64,000 bases of DNA from JAICKM01 sp050998805 (GTDB lineage Bacteria > Chloroflexota > Chloroflexia > QHBQ01 > JAICKM01), in contig JBPCPV010000015.1 in assembly GCA_050998805.1 (NCBI GenBank), positions 124,001 through 188,000 of the forward strand. Reading direction: 5' to 3'. Shown piece after piece: positions 50,922 through 59,330 of the stretch (positions are counted from its first letter, which is position 1; every line of letters starts with the position of its first letter). The notes below the pieces were generated by a model, which was not told where the DNA came from, made no database searches, and saw nothing but the letters and a program-made list of their open reading frames with translations. The position numbers and the translations under genes are program-made.

Positions 50922-52301
50922 ATGGCGAACGAAGTTTCCCTGCAATGCCGGCTGAACCTGAGCGCGGTGCCTGCGTCGAGCGAGCCGCGCCTCGTCTACC
51001 TAATGATAGACATCCGCCCCGGCGAGGGGCTGGGCACACGCTCCGCACCGGTGAACCTCGGCATCGTGCTCGACATCAGCGAGTCGATGCGCCTGCCGGT
51101 GCTGAGTCAGGCGCAGTTTCAGGAGTTGGCCCGTCTCGGCCATGTGCGCGAGATAATCGCCGACGGCATCCCTGTCTGGACCTTCCCGCATATCCCCCTC
51201 GAGATCAGGCGGGCCGCGCCCTCGAACCTCGACGCGGTGAAGCAAGCCCTCCACGAGGCGGTGACACATCTGGAACCCCAGGACCGATTTTCCCTAGTCG
51301 CCTTCGCGGGTCGGGCCGAGGTCTTGCTGCACTCCCTCACCGGCAGCGAGCGCGACCGCATACCCGAAGCCGTGGAGCGGCTCGACGCCGTGCGCCTTGG
51401 CGACGACACCGACATGCAGACCGGGCTATATGCCGGCCTCAGCGAGCTACGGAGCGGCGAGGTCGGCGGCATGATCAGTCGGATGGTCGTGCTCACCGAC
51501 GGCTTCACCCGCAACCCCGAGGCGGTGGCCGCCTTCGCAAAACAGGCACAGCGGGCCGGCGTCGCGGTCAGCACCGTGGGCGTCGGCACCGATTTCAATG
51601 AGCAGCTGCTGGTCACCATGTCGGACGAGAGCCAGGGCAACGCATATCTGGCGCGCGAGCCGCGCGAGATCCCTCCGGCCTTCGCCAAAGAGCTAGAGGC
51701 TGTGCAGTCCATCACCGTGCGCCACATTGTCGCCAGTGTGCGACTGAGCGCCGGAGTCGAGCTACGCCGCGCCCACCGCATCCGCCCCGCGATCAGCACC
51801 CTCCGCGACGTGCCCATCCAGGACCGCACCGTGGTCTTCGACCTCGGCGACCTGGAGACCGACAGGCCGCCCGCGCTCCTCCTCGAGCTGATCGTGCCCC
51901 CACGCAGCCCCGGCATGTTCCGCATCGCCGGCGTCACACTCGCCTATGACGTGCCTGGTGCCCCCGATACCACGGGCGCGCAGTCCCGCTGCGATGCCCT
52001 CCTCGACTACAGCACTGCCGGTATGGGCGCGTTCGACCCCCAGGTTATGAACACGGTGGAAAAGGTCAGCGCGTTCAGCCTCCAGACCCGCGCGCTCGAC
52101 GACGCCGCCCTCGGCAACGTCCAGGGCGCGACCACCAAGCTCCGCTCTGCGGCGACCCGCCTTCTCGCCCTCGGCGAACCCGACCTGGCGAACGCCGCCG
52201 AGCAGGAGGCCCAGAAGCTGGAGCAAGGCGGCCAACTCTCCGCCGAAGGCGCGAAGAAGCTCCGCTATGAGACCCGCCGCCTCACCCAGCGCCTAGAGTA
52301 A
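50922..52301 (+). CDS. VWA-domain protein
   Basis: 459 residues. The VWA fold starts at about 45: VNLGIVLDISESM gives the MIDAS DxSxS, then Thr is in LGDDTDMQTGLYAGLSEL and Asp in MVVLTDGFTRNPEAV. All metal-site residues are present. An insertion of about 40 residues lies between the MIDAS strand and its helix (RLPVLSQAQFQELARLGH and on). The C-terminal 200 residues form beta-rich and helical segments (AEQEAQKLEQGGQLSAEGAK). There is no signal peptide, so it is probably cytoplasmic. It is operonic with DA1-like and thioredoxin-NHL genes. Confidence 0.82.
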   Translation: MANEVSLQCRLNLSAVPASSEPRLVYLMIDIRPGEGLGTRSAPVNLGIVLDISESMRLPVLSQAQFQELARLGHVREIIADGIPVWTFPHIPLEIRRAAPSNLDAVKQALHEAVTHLEPQDRFSLVAFAGRAEVLLHSLTGSERDRIPEAVERLDAVRLGDDTDMQTGLYAGLSELRSGEVGGMISRMVVLTDGFTRNPEAVAAFAKQAQRAGVAVSTVGVGTDFNEQLLVTMSDESQGNAYLAREPREIPPAFAKELEAVQSITVRHIVASVRLSAGVELRRAHRIRPAISTLRDVPIQDRTVVFDLGDLETDRPPALLLELIVPPRSPGMFRIAGVTLAYDVPGAPDTTGAQSRCDALLDYSTAGMGAFDPQVMNTVEKVSAFSLQTRALDDAALGNVQGATTKLRSAATRLLALGEPDLANAAEQEAQKLEQGGQLSAEGAKKLRYETRRLTQRLE

Positions 52302-52312
52302 AGGAGAAACCG

Positions 52313-53884
52313 ATGACAGACGACATGCTCAACAGCGTGATACATGCGCCCGACTTCCCGCCCGGCCTCGACTGGCTGAACACGCCCGACCACAGGCCGC
52401 TCACCCTCGGCGACCTCAAGGGCAAGCTGGTGCTGCTCGACTTCTGGACCTATGGCTGAATCAACTGCATCCACATCCTGCCGCAGTTGCGGCGGCTCGA
52501 AGAAAAGTACCCCGACCGGCTCGCGGTCGTCGGCGTCCACGCCGGCAAGTACACCGCCGAGCGGTCCACGTCCAACATCCGCGATGCCGTGCTGCGGCTC
52601 GGGATCGACCACCCTGTCGTTAACGACCGCCAGTTTCGCATCTGGAAGGCTTACGCGGTGAGCGCCTGGCCGACGGTCGTGATAGTGGGGCCAAACGGCT
52701 ACTACCTCGGCACGAACCCCGGCGAGATCACATTCGAGGATTTCGACCCGGTCATCGCCTCTGCGCTCGCCCACTTTGAGCAGGCCGGGATGATCAGCGC
52801 TGCCCCCCTGCCGCTCCACCCGGAGCACTTGGACGAGCCTGAACGCCCGCTCCGCTACCCCGGTAAGGTGCTGGCTGTGGCCGGAAGCGACGGCACGCCT
52901 GACCGCCTCTTCATCGCCGACAGCGACCACGCCCGCGTGCTCGGGGCGCGCCTCTCGGTGGACGGTCGCGCCGCCGAAGTCGAGTGGGTCGCCGGCTCCG
53001 GCGCTCCGGGCGCAGACGACGGGCCGTTCGAGCAGGCCGGCTTCAACCGCCCCCAGGGGATGTCGCTCGTCGCGGACACTCTCTACATCGCCGACAGCGA
53101 AAACCATACCCTGCGCGCGCTAGACACCGGCAAACGGACCGTGCGGACTATCGCGGGCACAGGGCAGATCGGCAGGTTCGGCGCGGCGGGCGGCGCGGCC
53201 CTGAGCACCCCGCTCAACTCACCGTGGGATCTCGCCTGGACCGGCAACCGGCTCTACATCGCCATGGCCGGCTACCACCAGCTCTGGGTCTACGACCCCG
53301 CCGGGACCGTCGCGCCCTTCGCCGGCACCGGCCGCGAGGAGCTGGCCGATGGCCGGCTCTGGTCGCCGAGCGTCCTCAAGGCGCGCGTCCTGGACGACCT
53401 GCGGGGCTACGCGAGCCTCGCCCAGCCCACCGGCATCGTCGCCGACGGCGAGCGGCTCTACTTCACCTGTAGCGAAGCCCAGGCTGTGCGCTCTGTCAGC
53501 ACGGGTGGCGAGAACAATGTAAGCACGTTCGTCGGCACCGGGCTGTTCGACTTCGGTGACAAAGACGGGCGTGGCGATGCCGTGCGCCTGCAACACCCCT
53601 TCGGCCTCGCTTTTCACGAGGGGCGGCTGCTCGTGGCCGACACCTACAACAGCAAGATCAAGCGGCTCGACCCGGCGACGCGGGAGGCGGCATCCTGGCT
53701 CGGCAACGGCGAGCGCGGCCTGGTGGACGGCCCCGGCGCTGATGCGCGCTTCAACGAGCCGGAGGGCCTGAGTGTGGCCGGAAATCGGCTCTATATCGCC
53801 GACACGAACAACCACGCGATCCGCGTCGTGGACCTCACAGACCCGGCCGGCAACGTCTCTACCCTCGAGCTGCGTGGCCTCTAG
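52313..53884 (+). CDS. NHLRC2-like selenoprotein: thioredoxin-like domain (UxxC) plus NHL repeats
   Basis: I read one 523-residue gene from the ATG at 52313 (aaggagaaa) through an in-frame TGA at 52457-52459 (codon 49). The flanks are continuous: upstream LKGKLVLLDFWTYG, downstream INCIHILPQLRRLEEKYPDR. The family motif at this point is DFWTYGCINC (CCINC in human NHLRC2), so TGA replaces the first redox Cys, giving U49-I-N-C52. Residues 1-150 form the thioredoxin fold (VSAWPTVVIVGPNGYYLG). From about 160 to 515 run NHL-type beta-propeller repeats (DTLYIADSENHTLRALDTGK). A SECIS-like hairpin follows at 52478-52495. Without Sec the N-terminal domain would be lost. Confidence 0.88.
52478..52495 (+). 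promoter_or_regulatory. Bacterial SECIS element for the UGA at 52457-52459
   Basis: CTGCCGC (52478-52484) pairs with GCGGCGG (52489-52495), including one G-T pair, around loop AGTT. The loop begins 25 bases after the UGA and has G in its second position. This fits the bacterial SECIS pattern, similar to the element after the AhpD-like UGA. Confidence 0.75.
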
Positions 53885-56060
53885 CCTCCGGCGTCCCGAT
53901 TGGGTGCTTGCGGCCATCTTGCTCGCGGCGCTGCTGCTGCGGCTGCTCTACCCGCAGGCCGTCGGCCTGCCGGAGCGGACGCCGATGCACGGCTTCGTGA
54001 TAGACGAGCAGGAGTACTACGGCGCGGCCTCCGTGCTCGCCGACGGGCGCGGCCTCCACTTCTACGACACCTTCACCTGGACCCGTACCCCCGCATACGT
54101 CCTGCTGGTCGGCTCGCTCTTTGTCCTGCTCGGTCGGGACACCGGCCCGGTGTTCATATTGCAGGCGCTGCTCTCGACGCTCACCCTCTGGGGCCTGGCG
54201 GCGTTGGCCGGGCGAGAGGCCGCCCGCGCCCCCGCGCTCGGCCTCTCGCCGCGCTCTGCCATGCGCTGGGCAGCTCTGACAGGCGCGGTCTGGCTCCCCT
54301 TCACTCTCTTCTCCAACCTCCTCGTGAGCGAAACACTCTTCCTGCTGCTGATCGTCGGCGCGTTCCTGCTGCTGGAGAGATGGGCCGACTCAACCCACCC
54401 GTCCCTCCTCCTCGCCGCCGGTATCCTCCTCGGCCTAGCCGCGCTCACCCGCTCGACGACGCTCGCGTTCTTGCCGCTCGCGGCCGGCTGGGCGGGCTGG
54501 GTCGCGTGGCGGGCGGGTGCGGTGCGGCGCTGGGCCGTCGCTCCGGTCGCTCTGCTGGTTGCCGCAGGACTGACTTTGCTGCCTGCCGTAGTCGCGAACT
54601 ATGCCGACTACGGTCGGCTGATCATCGGCGACACGACCGGTGGCTACAACCTCTGGCTTGCGGCTAACGGCGTCCGCGACGCCGAGCGTCTGTCGGCAGA
54701 CCTCGCCGCCATCCCCAACCCCGCCGACAAGCAGAGCTACGCCTACAGCCAGGCGTTCGAGGAGATCGCCGCCCGCCCCGCCGACTTCGTGGGCAAGGGC
54801 CTGAAGGAGTCGCTCGACCTCTGGAAGATCAACTTCAGCTCTGAGGAGCGGCAGGTGCGCGGCTTCGCTGAGGGCCGCGTGCCCGCCCTCCACCTCTGGA
54901 GCCTCTTCGTCGGAGAGGATCTGCTTTACGTGATCATCGTGCCGCTCGCCCTGCTCGGCCTCGCAGCCGCGCCACCCCACCCGATCAAACTCCTGCTCGC
55001 CCTCTGGGCACTGACATGGGTCGTGATGGCCTTCGTCTTCTTCGCGGTCACCCGCTTCCGCTTCCCCGTAGTCTCTCTACTGCTCCCCTGGGTGCCCCTC
55101 GGCCTTGCCACCCTCCTCCGCCTCTCCTCGCGCCTCTCCGCACCCGTACCGCCGGCGTCCCGCCGTCCCCCGGCACCCGTCAAAACTCAAAACTCGCCCC
55201 TGGTGCTCGCCGCGCTCTTCCTGCTCGCCGTCGCCCCCGACCTGCCGAACGACCTCTCGGTGACCCTGCTCGGCGCGCAGAAGTGGGAGGCGCAAGCGCC
55301 CTACCGCGATGCCGCGCAAAACCCCGACGCGGTCGAGGCCCTTACTCTGCTGGCGAAGGCCGACCAGTCGGTGCCGGACACCCTTTTCGCCCGCGACGCC
55401 GCCGAGATCCGGACAGCTCAGGACGATGCCGGCCTGCTGGCGGTGGAGGCGCGCCCCGAGGTTTCGCTTGCCCGCGGCAGCCCACTGGCCGAACGCTTTG
55501 AGCCGTTCCTCCTCAGCGGGGAGATCGCCCGTCGCCTCGGGCAAGAAAGCGCCTCCCGCACCGTCTTCGGCTCGCGCCAGATACACGACGCCGACGCCGA
55601 GGCCGTGGACTGGGCCTGGCAGTTCTTGCACCCCGACCCCCAAGCGCGGCTCGATGTCGGAGGCGACCTCGATTTCGGCGCGTTGCGCGGCTTCCACAAG
55701 AGCGAAGCTGTCGGGCAAGGGTCGGGCCGGGTAACATACCGCTGGAGTGGGCCGGAGAGCACGATGCGGATACAAAGCCCTAGCGAGACTCACGCGCTTG
55801 TCATCCGCTGGAGCGGCGCTCGCCCGCCCGGCGTCCCGCCAGCTGTTGTGACCGCGCGCGTTACTTACGATGCCGGTCTGCACTACGAGCACAGCTTCAC
55901 CCTGCCTACCACCGACACCTGGCGGGAAGACACGATCTGGAACTTCACGCTGAAAGGCGGTGCCGGGGCGGCCTTGCACATCACCACGAACACCTTCGTG
56001 CCCGGCGGCTTCGACCCCCGCGTGCTCGGTGTGCGCGTGGATTGGGTGGAGTTGCGTTGA
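53874..56060 (+). CDS. Membrane glycosyltransferase, PMT/GT-C type (first)
   Basis: 728 residues from a GTG at 53874 that overlaps the selenoprotein stop by 11 bases. RRPDWVLAAILLAALLLRLL is the first membrane helix, followed by the outside loop FVIDEQEYYGAASVLADGRG, the acidic first loop of GT-C enzymes. About ten further hydrophobic segments extend to about residue 450. The last 250 residues form a soluble outside domain. An in-frame repeat copy (PVPPASRRPPAP) is embedded at 55145-55168. It probably transfers a sugar from a polyprenyl phosphate; acceptor unknown. Confidence 0.82.
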   Translation: MASSLRRPDWVLAAILLAALLLRLLYPQAVGLPERTPMHGFVIDEQEYYGAASVLADGRGLHFYDTFTWTRTPAYVLLVGSLFVLLGRDTGPVFILQALLSTLTLWGLAALAGREAARAPALGLSPRSAMRWAALTGAVWLPFTLFSNLLVSETLFLLLIVGAFLLLERWADSTHPSLLLAAGILLGLAALTRSTTLAFLPLAAGWAGWVAWRAGAVRRWAVAPVALLVAAGLTLLPAVVANYADYGRLIIGDTTGGYNLWLAANGVRDAERLSADLAAIPNPADKQSYAYSQAFEEIAARPADFVGKGLKESLDLWKINFSSEERQVRGFAEGRVPALHLWSLFVGEDLLYVIIVPLALLGLAAAPPHPIKLLLALWALTWVVMAFVFFAVTRFRFPVVSLLLPWVPLGLATLLRLSSRLSAPVPPASRRPPAPVKTQNSPLVLAALFLLAVAPDLPNDLSVTLLGAQKWEAQAPYRDAAQNPDAVEALTLLAKADQSVPDTLFARDAAEIRTAQDDAGLLAVEARPEVSLARGSPLAERFEPFLLSGEIARRLGQESASRTVFGSRQIHDADAEAVDWAWQFLHPDPQARLDVGGDLDFGALRGFHKSEAVGQGSGRVTYRWSGPESTMRIQSPSETHALVIRWSGARPPGVPPAVVTARVTYDAGLHYEHSFTLPTTDTWREDTIWNFTLKGGAGAALHITTNTFVPGGFDPRVLGVRVDWVELR
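55145..55168 (+). repeat. CGTACCGCCGGCGTC repeat inside a coding region
   Basis: This copy matches the repeats at 23766, 24166 and 24196. It is translated as part of a Pro/Arg-rich cytoplasmic loop between two membrane segments and keeps the frame open. Confidence 0.6.
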
Positions 56061-57643
56061 CGCACGCTGACCCTGCGCCCCGCCGCACGTTCCTGCCCGC
56101 GCGGGGCGATTGGGCCGGTTGGCTGCTGCTCGGCGCACTCGCGTTGCTCGCCGCCCTGCTGCTGCTCAAGCTGCTCGACACGGCGACGATCATGCGCGCG
56201 CTCTTCAACTGGCCCTTCCAGCACGACGAGTCGGAGAGCATGATCGTCTCCGAAACCCTCCTCCTCGACCACGGCACGAACATCTATGCCAATCTGACCC
56301 CACAGCAGTTCATCGCCGCGCCTTATCCGCCGTTATATTACCTGCTCAACTGGCCCTTCATCCACCTCCTCGGCCCCACGTTCAAGGCCGGGCGGGCGAT
56401 CACTATAGCAGCGACCTCCGGTGCCGGACTGTTGATCTACGCGCTCGGCCTCCGCCTCATGCGCGACCCCCTGGCGGCGCTGCTTGCCGCGCTGACCTGG
56501 GCCGCGCTCGATATGGTCGCGTTCTGGGGGTCGCTCGTCAAGCCCGACATGCTCTCTGTCACCTTCGGGCTGGCCGGCCTGCTCTGGGTGATACGCGCCG
56601 CCGAGGCGCGCTGGCCGCTCTGGGGCGCGCTGCCATTCTTCTGGGCCGCCTTCTACAGCAAGCAGACGGCGATTGCCGCCGGGGTCGCCGCCTGTGCGTG
56701 GCTCCTGCTCCGTAACCGGCGCACCGGCGTCGCCTTCGCCGCCGCCTACGCCGCAGGCGCGGCCGTCGGCTACCTCCTGCTCGATTGGCTGACGGCAGGC
56801 GGCTACTTCTACCATGAGTTTACCCTCCACGACCTCCCCTGGGACTCCGACCGCTTCCTGCTGCGCCTCACCGACTGGTTTTCGACCTACTGGCCCCTAT
56901 TGCTCCCCGGCGTGGTTGGCATCGCGGTGTCTCTCATCTCGCGCCGTCCCTCACCCCCACCCCCAACTGTCATTCCGAGCGCATCCACGGTCATTCTGAG
57001 CGCAGCGAAGAATCTCGGCTCCGCACCTACTGTCATTCTGATCGCCGCCTACCTCGCTATGGGCATCGTCGTCTCGAGCGGCGCGGGCACGCTCGGCGGC
57101 AACCACAATCACCTGCTCGACCTGACTGCCGCCTGCTGCATCGGGGTCGCGCCTGCCGTCGCCTTGCTCCGGCGCGCGGGTCGGCCTGCGGCGAGGTTGC
57201 TGGGGGCCGTAGCGGTGCTGGCGGTCTGCACCCAGGTGCCGGAGCTTTACCGCATCCCTCACTGGCTCGGCCACGATCTCCGGCTACCGACCGCGCTGCG
57301 CGCCGAGGGGATGGCGAACGTCGCGCAGTACACCAGCAACACGCCCGGTGCCGTCTACTCGACCGACCTCAGCCTACTGCTGGCGACAGGCAAGTGGCTG
57401 CCCCACCTCTGGACGACCGACCCCTACACCCAGACCCACGCGGCAGGTTACCGCCGCTGGGACGAGTCCGCGCTGCTCCAGGCGGTGCGCGAACGCCGCT
57501 TCGCTCTCGTTGTCGTCCCCTACTCGCTCGAAGACCCTGCGCTCGACGCCACCGGCGACCTCTCGCCAAACATGGTTAAGGCGCTACAGGAGTCCTACCG
57601 GCTCGACCAGCGGAATGTGCTCTATATCTACAAGCCGAAGTGA
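56057..57643 (+). CDS. Membrane glycosyltransferase, PMT/GT-C type (second)
   Basis: 528 residues from a TTG at 56057, which overlaps the first glycosyltransferase stop as TTGA. It has about eleven membrane segments. The first outside loop (NWPFQHDESESMIVSETLLL) holds acidic residues expected at the GT-C active site, and APYPPLYYLLNWPFIHLLGP follows. A block at residues about 303-330 (TVILSAAKNLG) is translated from dispersed repeat units. It lacks the large outside domain of its neighbour, so the two are not simple duplicates. Confidence 0.8.
   Translation: MTHADPAPRRTFLPARGDWAGWLLLGALALLAALLLLKLLDTATIMRALFNWPFQHDESESMIVSETLLLDHGTNIYANLTPQQFIAAPYPPLYYLLNWPFIHLLGPTFKAGRAITIAATSGAGLLIYALGLRLMRDPLAALLAALTWAALDMVAFWGSLVKPDMLSVTFGLAGLLWVIRAAEARWPLWGALPFFWAAFYSKQTAIAAGVAACAWLLLRNRRTGVAFAAAYAAGAAVGYLLLDWLTAGGYFYHEFTLHDLPWDSDRFLLRLTDWFSTYWPLLLPGVVGIAVSLISRRPSPPPPTVIPSASTVILSAAKNLGSAPTVILIAAYLAMGIVVSSGAGTLGGNHNHLLDLTAACCIGVAPAVALLRRAGRPAARLLGAVAVLAVCTQVPELYRIPHWLGHDLRLPTALRAEGMANVAQYTSNTPGAVYSTDLSLLLATGKWLPHLWTTDPYTQTHAAGYRRWDESALLQAVRERRFALVVVPYSLEDPALDATGDLSPNMVKALQESYRLDQRNVLYIYKPK
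56965..57045 (+). repeat. TCATTCTGAGCGCAGCGAAG repeat cluster inside a coding region
   Basis: One full unit (about 56990-57017) and two partial units (56967-56982 and 57030-57042) lie in frame between two membrane segments. They encode TVIPSASTVILSAAKNLG-type sequence and separate otherwise normal hydrophobic helices (VVGIAVSLIS and IAAYLAMGIV). Confidence 0.75.
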
Positions 57644-57649
57644 GAGGCG

Positions 57650-57784
57650 TCAGCTGCCGAAGCCGCGCCAATAACGGGGCCTCGGGCACTCTCCGTTGCT
57701 TAAGTCCCCACGGCTATCGGCCCCCCACTTGAAAGCGACTAAATCCAGCAGGCCGAGCGCCAGTACCGCCATCACGAGTTCCAT
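57650..57784 (-). CDS. Small single-span membrane protein (44 aa)
   Basis: 44 residues: MELVMAVLALGLLDLVAFKW forms one membrane helix, then GADSRGDLSNGECPRPRY and a short tail. An aaggtagc ribosome-like site precedes the ATG. Two minus-strand TATAAT-like boxes lie upstream (57839-57844 is the better). I recall similar short helix plus WGADSR proteins from Chloroflexota genomes but know no function. It converges with the second glycosyltransferase gene. Confidence 0.6.
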   Translation of the reverse strand: MELVMAVLALGLLDLVAFKWGADSRGDLSNGECPRPRYWRGFGS

Positions 57785-57827
57785 TCTGCTACCTTGCCTT
57801 TCTGCCAATAACCGGTTATAATAACTA

Positions 57828-57850
57828 TTGGTGGTTACATTATACACCAA
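57828..57850. promoter_or_regulatory. Inverted-repeat operator candidate over a -10 box
   Basis: TTGGTG (57828-57833) and CACCAA (57845-57850) are a perfect inverted repeat with an 11-base spacer. The spacer contains the minus-strand TATAAT (57844-57839) for the small membrane protein gene. The divergent CGNR regulator gene starts at 57907. A dimeric repressor bound here would block the minus promoter. Confidence 0.45.
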
Positions 57851-57906
57851 GACTTCTAACTTGTCAAGGGGCTTTTGGCGGTTATACGCGTTATGGAGGA
57901 TAAGAA

Positions 57907-58512
57907 TTGAATCTTGAGTCGGCGGGCTGGCAGCTTTGCCTCGATTTCGCCAACACGCTTGGTGGGCGCTATGGCGCGACGCAGATCGACCGCCTCGCAA
58001 GCTACGGCGACCTCGTGGCTTGGAGCCTCCACGCCGCTATCTTGACGGCTGCCGAAGCCGAGCGATTGCTGCGCGGCGCAGATGCGCGCCCCGCTGAGGC
58101 GGCGGCTGTCCTCGAAGAGGCTAGGGCCTTGCGTGAAGCGATCTACGATGTATTCTCTGCTATTACGCTGGGCCGAGAGGTGCCTACGGGCGCACTCGAT
58201 GCGCTGAACAGCCATCTGTCCACAGCACTTGCGAAATCCCGGGTCGTGCCTTCGGAGAACGGCTTCACGTTGGGCTGGGCAGAAGACGACGCCTCGCTCG
58301 ACCCCATGCTCTGGCCCCTAGCCCGATCTGCGGCGGATCTGCTGACTGCCGGCGACCTCGACCGTGTGAGTGAATGTGCCGCAGAGGACTGCGCCTGGCT
58401 CTTCATAGACACCAGCCGCAACCACAGCCGCCGCTGGTGCGACATGCAAGACTGCGGCAACCGCGAGAAAGCCCGCCGCTTCTATAGCCGCAAGCGCCAA
58501 GCCGAAGGCTAG
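57907..58512 (+). CDS. ABATE/CGNR zinc-finger transcriptional regulator
   Basis: 201 residues from the TTG at 57907 (tatggagga upstream). The N-terminal ABATE domain (about 8-110) reads QLCLDFANTLGGRYGATQID; DFxNT is its signature. The C-terminal CGNR zinc finger is at about 155-195: C and C in SECAAEDCAWLF, then RRWCDMQDCGNREKARRFYS, with R/K-rich DNA contact residues. The family are probable stress or metabolite-responsive regulators. An inverted repeat upstream (57828-57850) could be its operator. Confidence 0.88.
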   Translation: MNLESAGWQLCLDFANTLGGRYGATQIDRLASYGDLVAWSLHAAILTAAEAERLLRGADARPAEAAAVLEEARALREAIYDVFSAITLGREVPTGALDALNSHLSTALAKSRVVPSENGFTLGWAEDDASLDPMLWPLARSAADLLTAGDLDRVSECAAEDCAWLFIDTSRNHSRRWCDMQDCGNREKARRFYSRKRQAEG

Positions 58513-58538
58513 CCTCACCACGATTGATGTTCAACTCA

Positions 58539-58603
58539 GCGAAGATGTTCAAGATGTTCGGCCCCACGGGAATGAACATCTTCGGCAAGATGAACATCTT
58601 CGC
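58539..58603 (+). repeat. Fourfold GAAGATGTTC element forming a two-part hairpin
   Basis: GCGAAGATGTTC (58539-58550) pairs perfectly with GAACATCTTCGC (58592-58603). Inside, AAGATGTTC (58551-58559) pairs with GAACATCTT (58574-58582). The unit thus occurs twice direct and twice inverted. It follows the CGNR stop by about 26 bases and could end that transcript, or bind a protein. Confidence 0.65.
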
Positions 58604-58759
58604 AGCCCCACGGTGCTCTACGGGATTGGGCCCGGAACCATCTGCCCTGGCTGCGGCACGCCGCGAGACATTTCGGGGTTATGCCCCCACTACGACGGCG
58701 ACCACTGGCACACCACGCCACATGCTGGTATAATGCTATCTGAAGAAGGAGGCGCCCCT

Positions 58760-59278
58760 ATGGACGAGGGAGCACAGGGCGATAGGTTCCGTATCCTCGC
58801 CGAACGGCGGATACGCGATGCCATCGAGTCGGGCGAGTTCCGGGTCAAGACCGGGCCGGACCAGGTGCTGGACCTCGAGGAGAACCCCTACATCGAGGAA
58901 GATTGGCGCATGGTCTTCCATGTCCTGCGGAACGGCCACTTCCGCCCCGACTGGATGGAGGTCGCCGACGAGATAGACCAAGATCTGGCGGCCTGGCGGC
59001 AGGCGGCAGACGACCATTTCCGCTTCCTGCGCGAGCGGCTCGAGGCCGCGACCTGCACGTTTAGGGGCACCATGCGCCTGCGCGAGGAAGTCGCCGCGCT
59101 CAAACTCCGTCACCAGCGCGCGACGGCCCACCACGCGGAGATGATCGAGGAGATCAACCGCAAGATCCACCGCTACAACGCGACCGTGCCCGCGCCCGGC
59201 CTGATGCGCGGCACGATACTCGCCGACGAAGCCATGCGCCGCTGGCACGACCGGCTCCCGGCGTATCTTGAATATTGA
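58760..59278 (+). CDS. DUF1992 (DnaJ-homolog C28-type) protein
   Basis: 172 residues from the ATG at 58760 (gaaggaggc upstream; a TATAAT box lies about 25 bases earlier, near 58731). The N-terminal 70 residues match DUF1992: AERRIRDAIESGEFRVKTGP, then LDLEENPYIEEDWRMVFHVL and RNGHFRPDWME. In most members the turn reads LxGxGKPL; here it is changed (KTGPDQVLD). The remainder is a charged helical region, possibly a coiled coil (ERLEAATCTFRGTMRLREEV). Function unknown. Confidence 0.85.
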   Translation: MDEGAQGDRFRILAERRIRDAIESGEFRVKTGPDQVLDLEENPYIEEDWRMVFHVLRNGHFRPDWMEVADEIDQDLAAWRQAADDHFRFLRERLEAATCTFRGTMRLREEVAALKLRHQRATAHHAEMIEEINRKIHRYNATVPAPGLMRGTILADEAMRRWHDRLPAYLEY

Positions 59279-59330
59279 AATATCCGGGTAGGGGCAGGTC
59301 TCAGACCCGCTCGCTCCAAAGTGAGGATGT

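Noticed and set aside
58613..58759. N-terminal extension of the DUF1992 protein
   Set aside because: The open frame continues upstream, but the ribosome site gaaggaggc and -10 box place the start at 58760. The upstream part has no family similarity.
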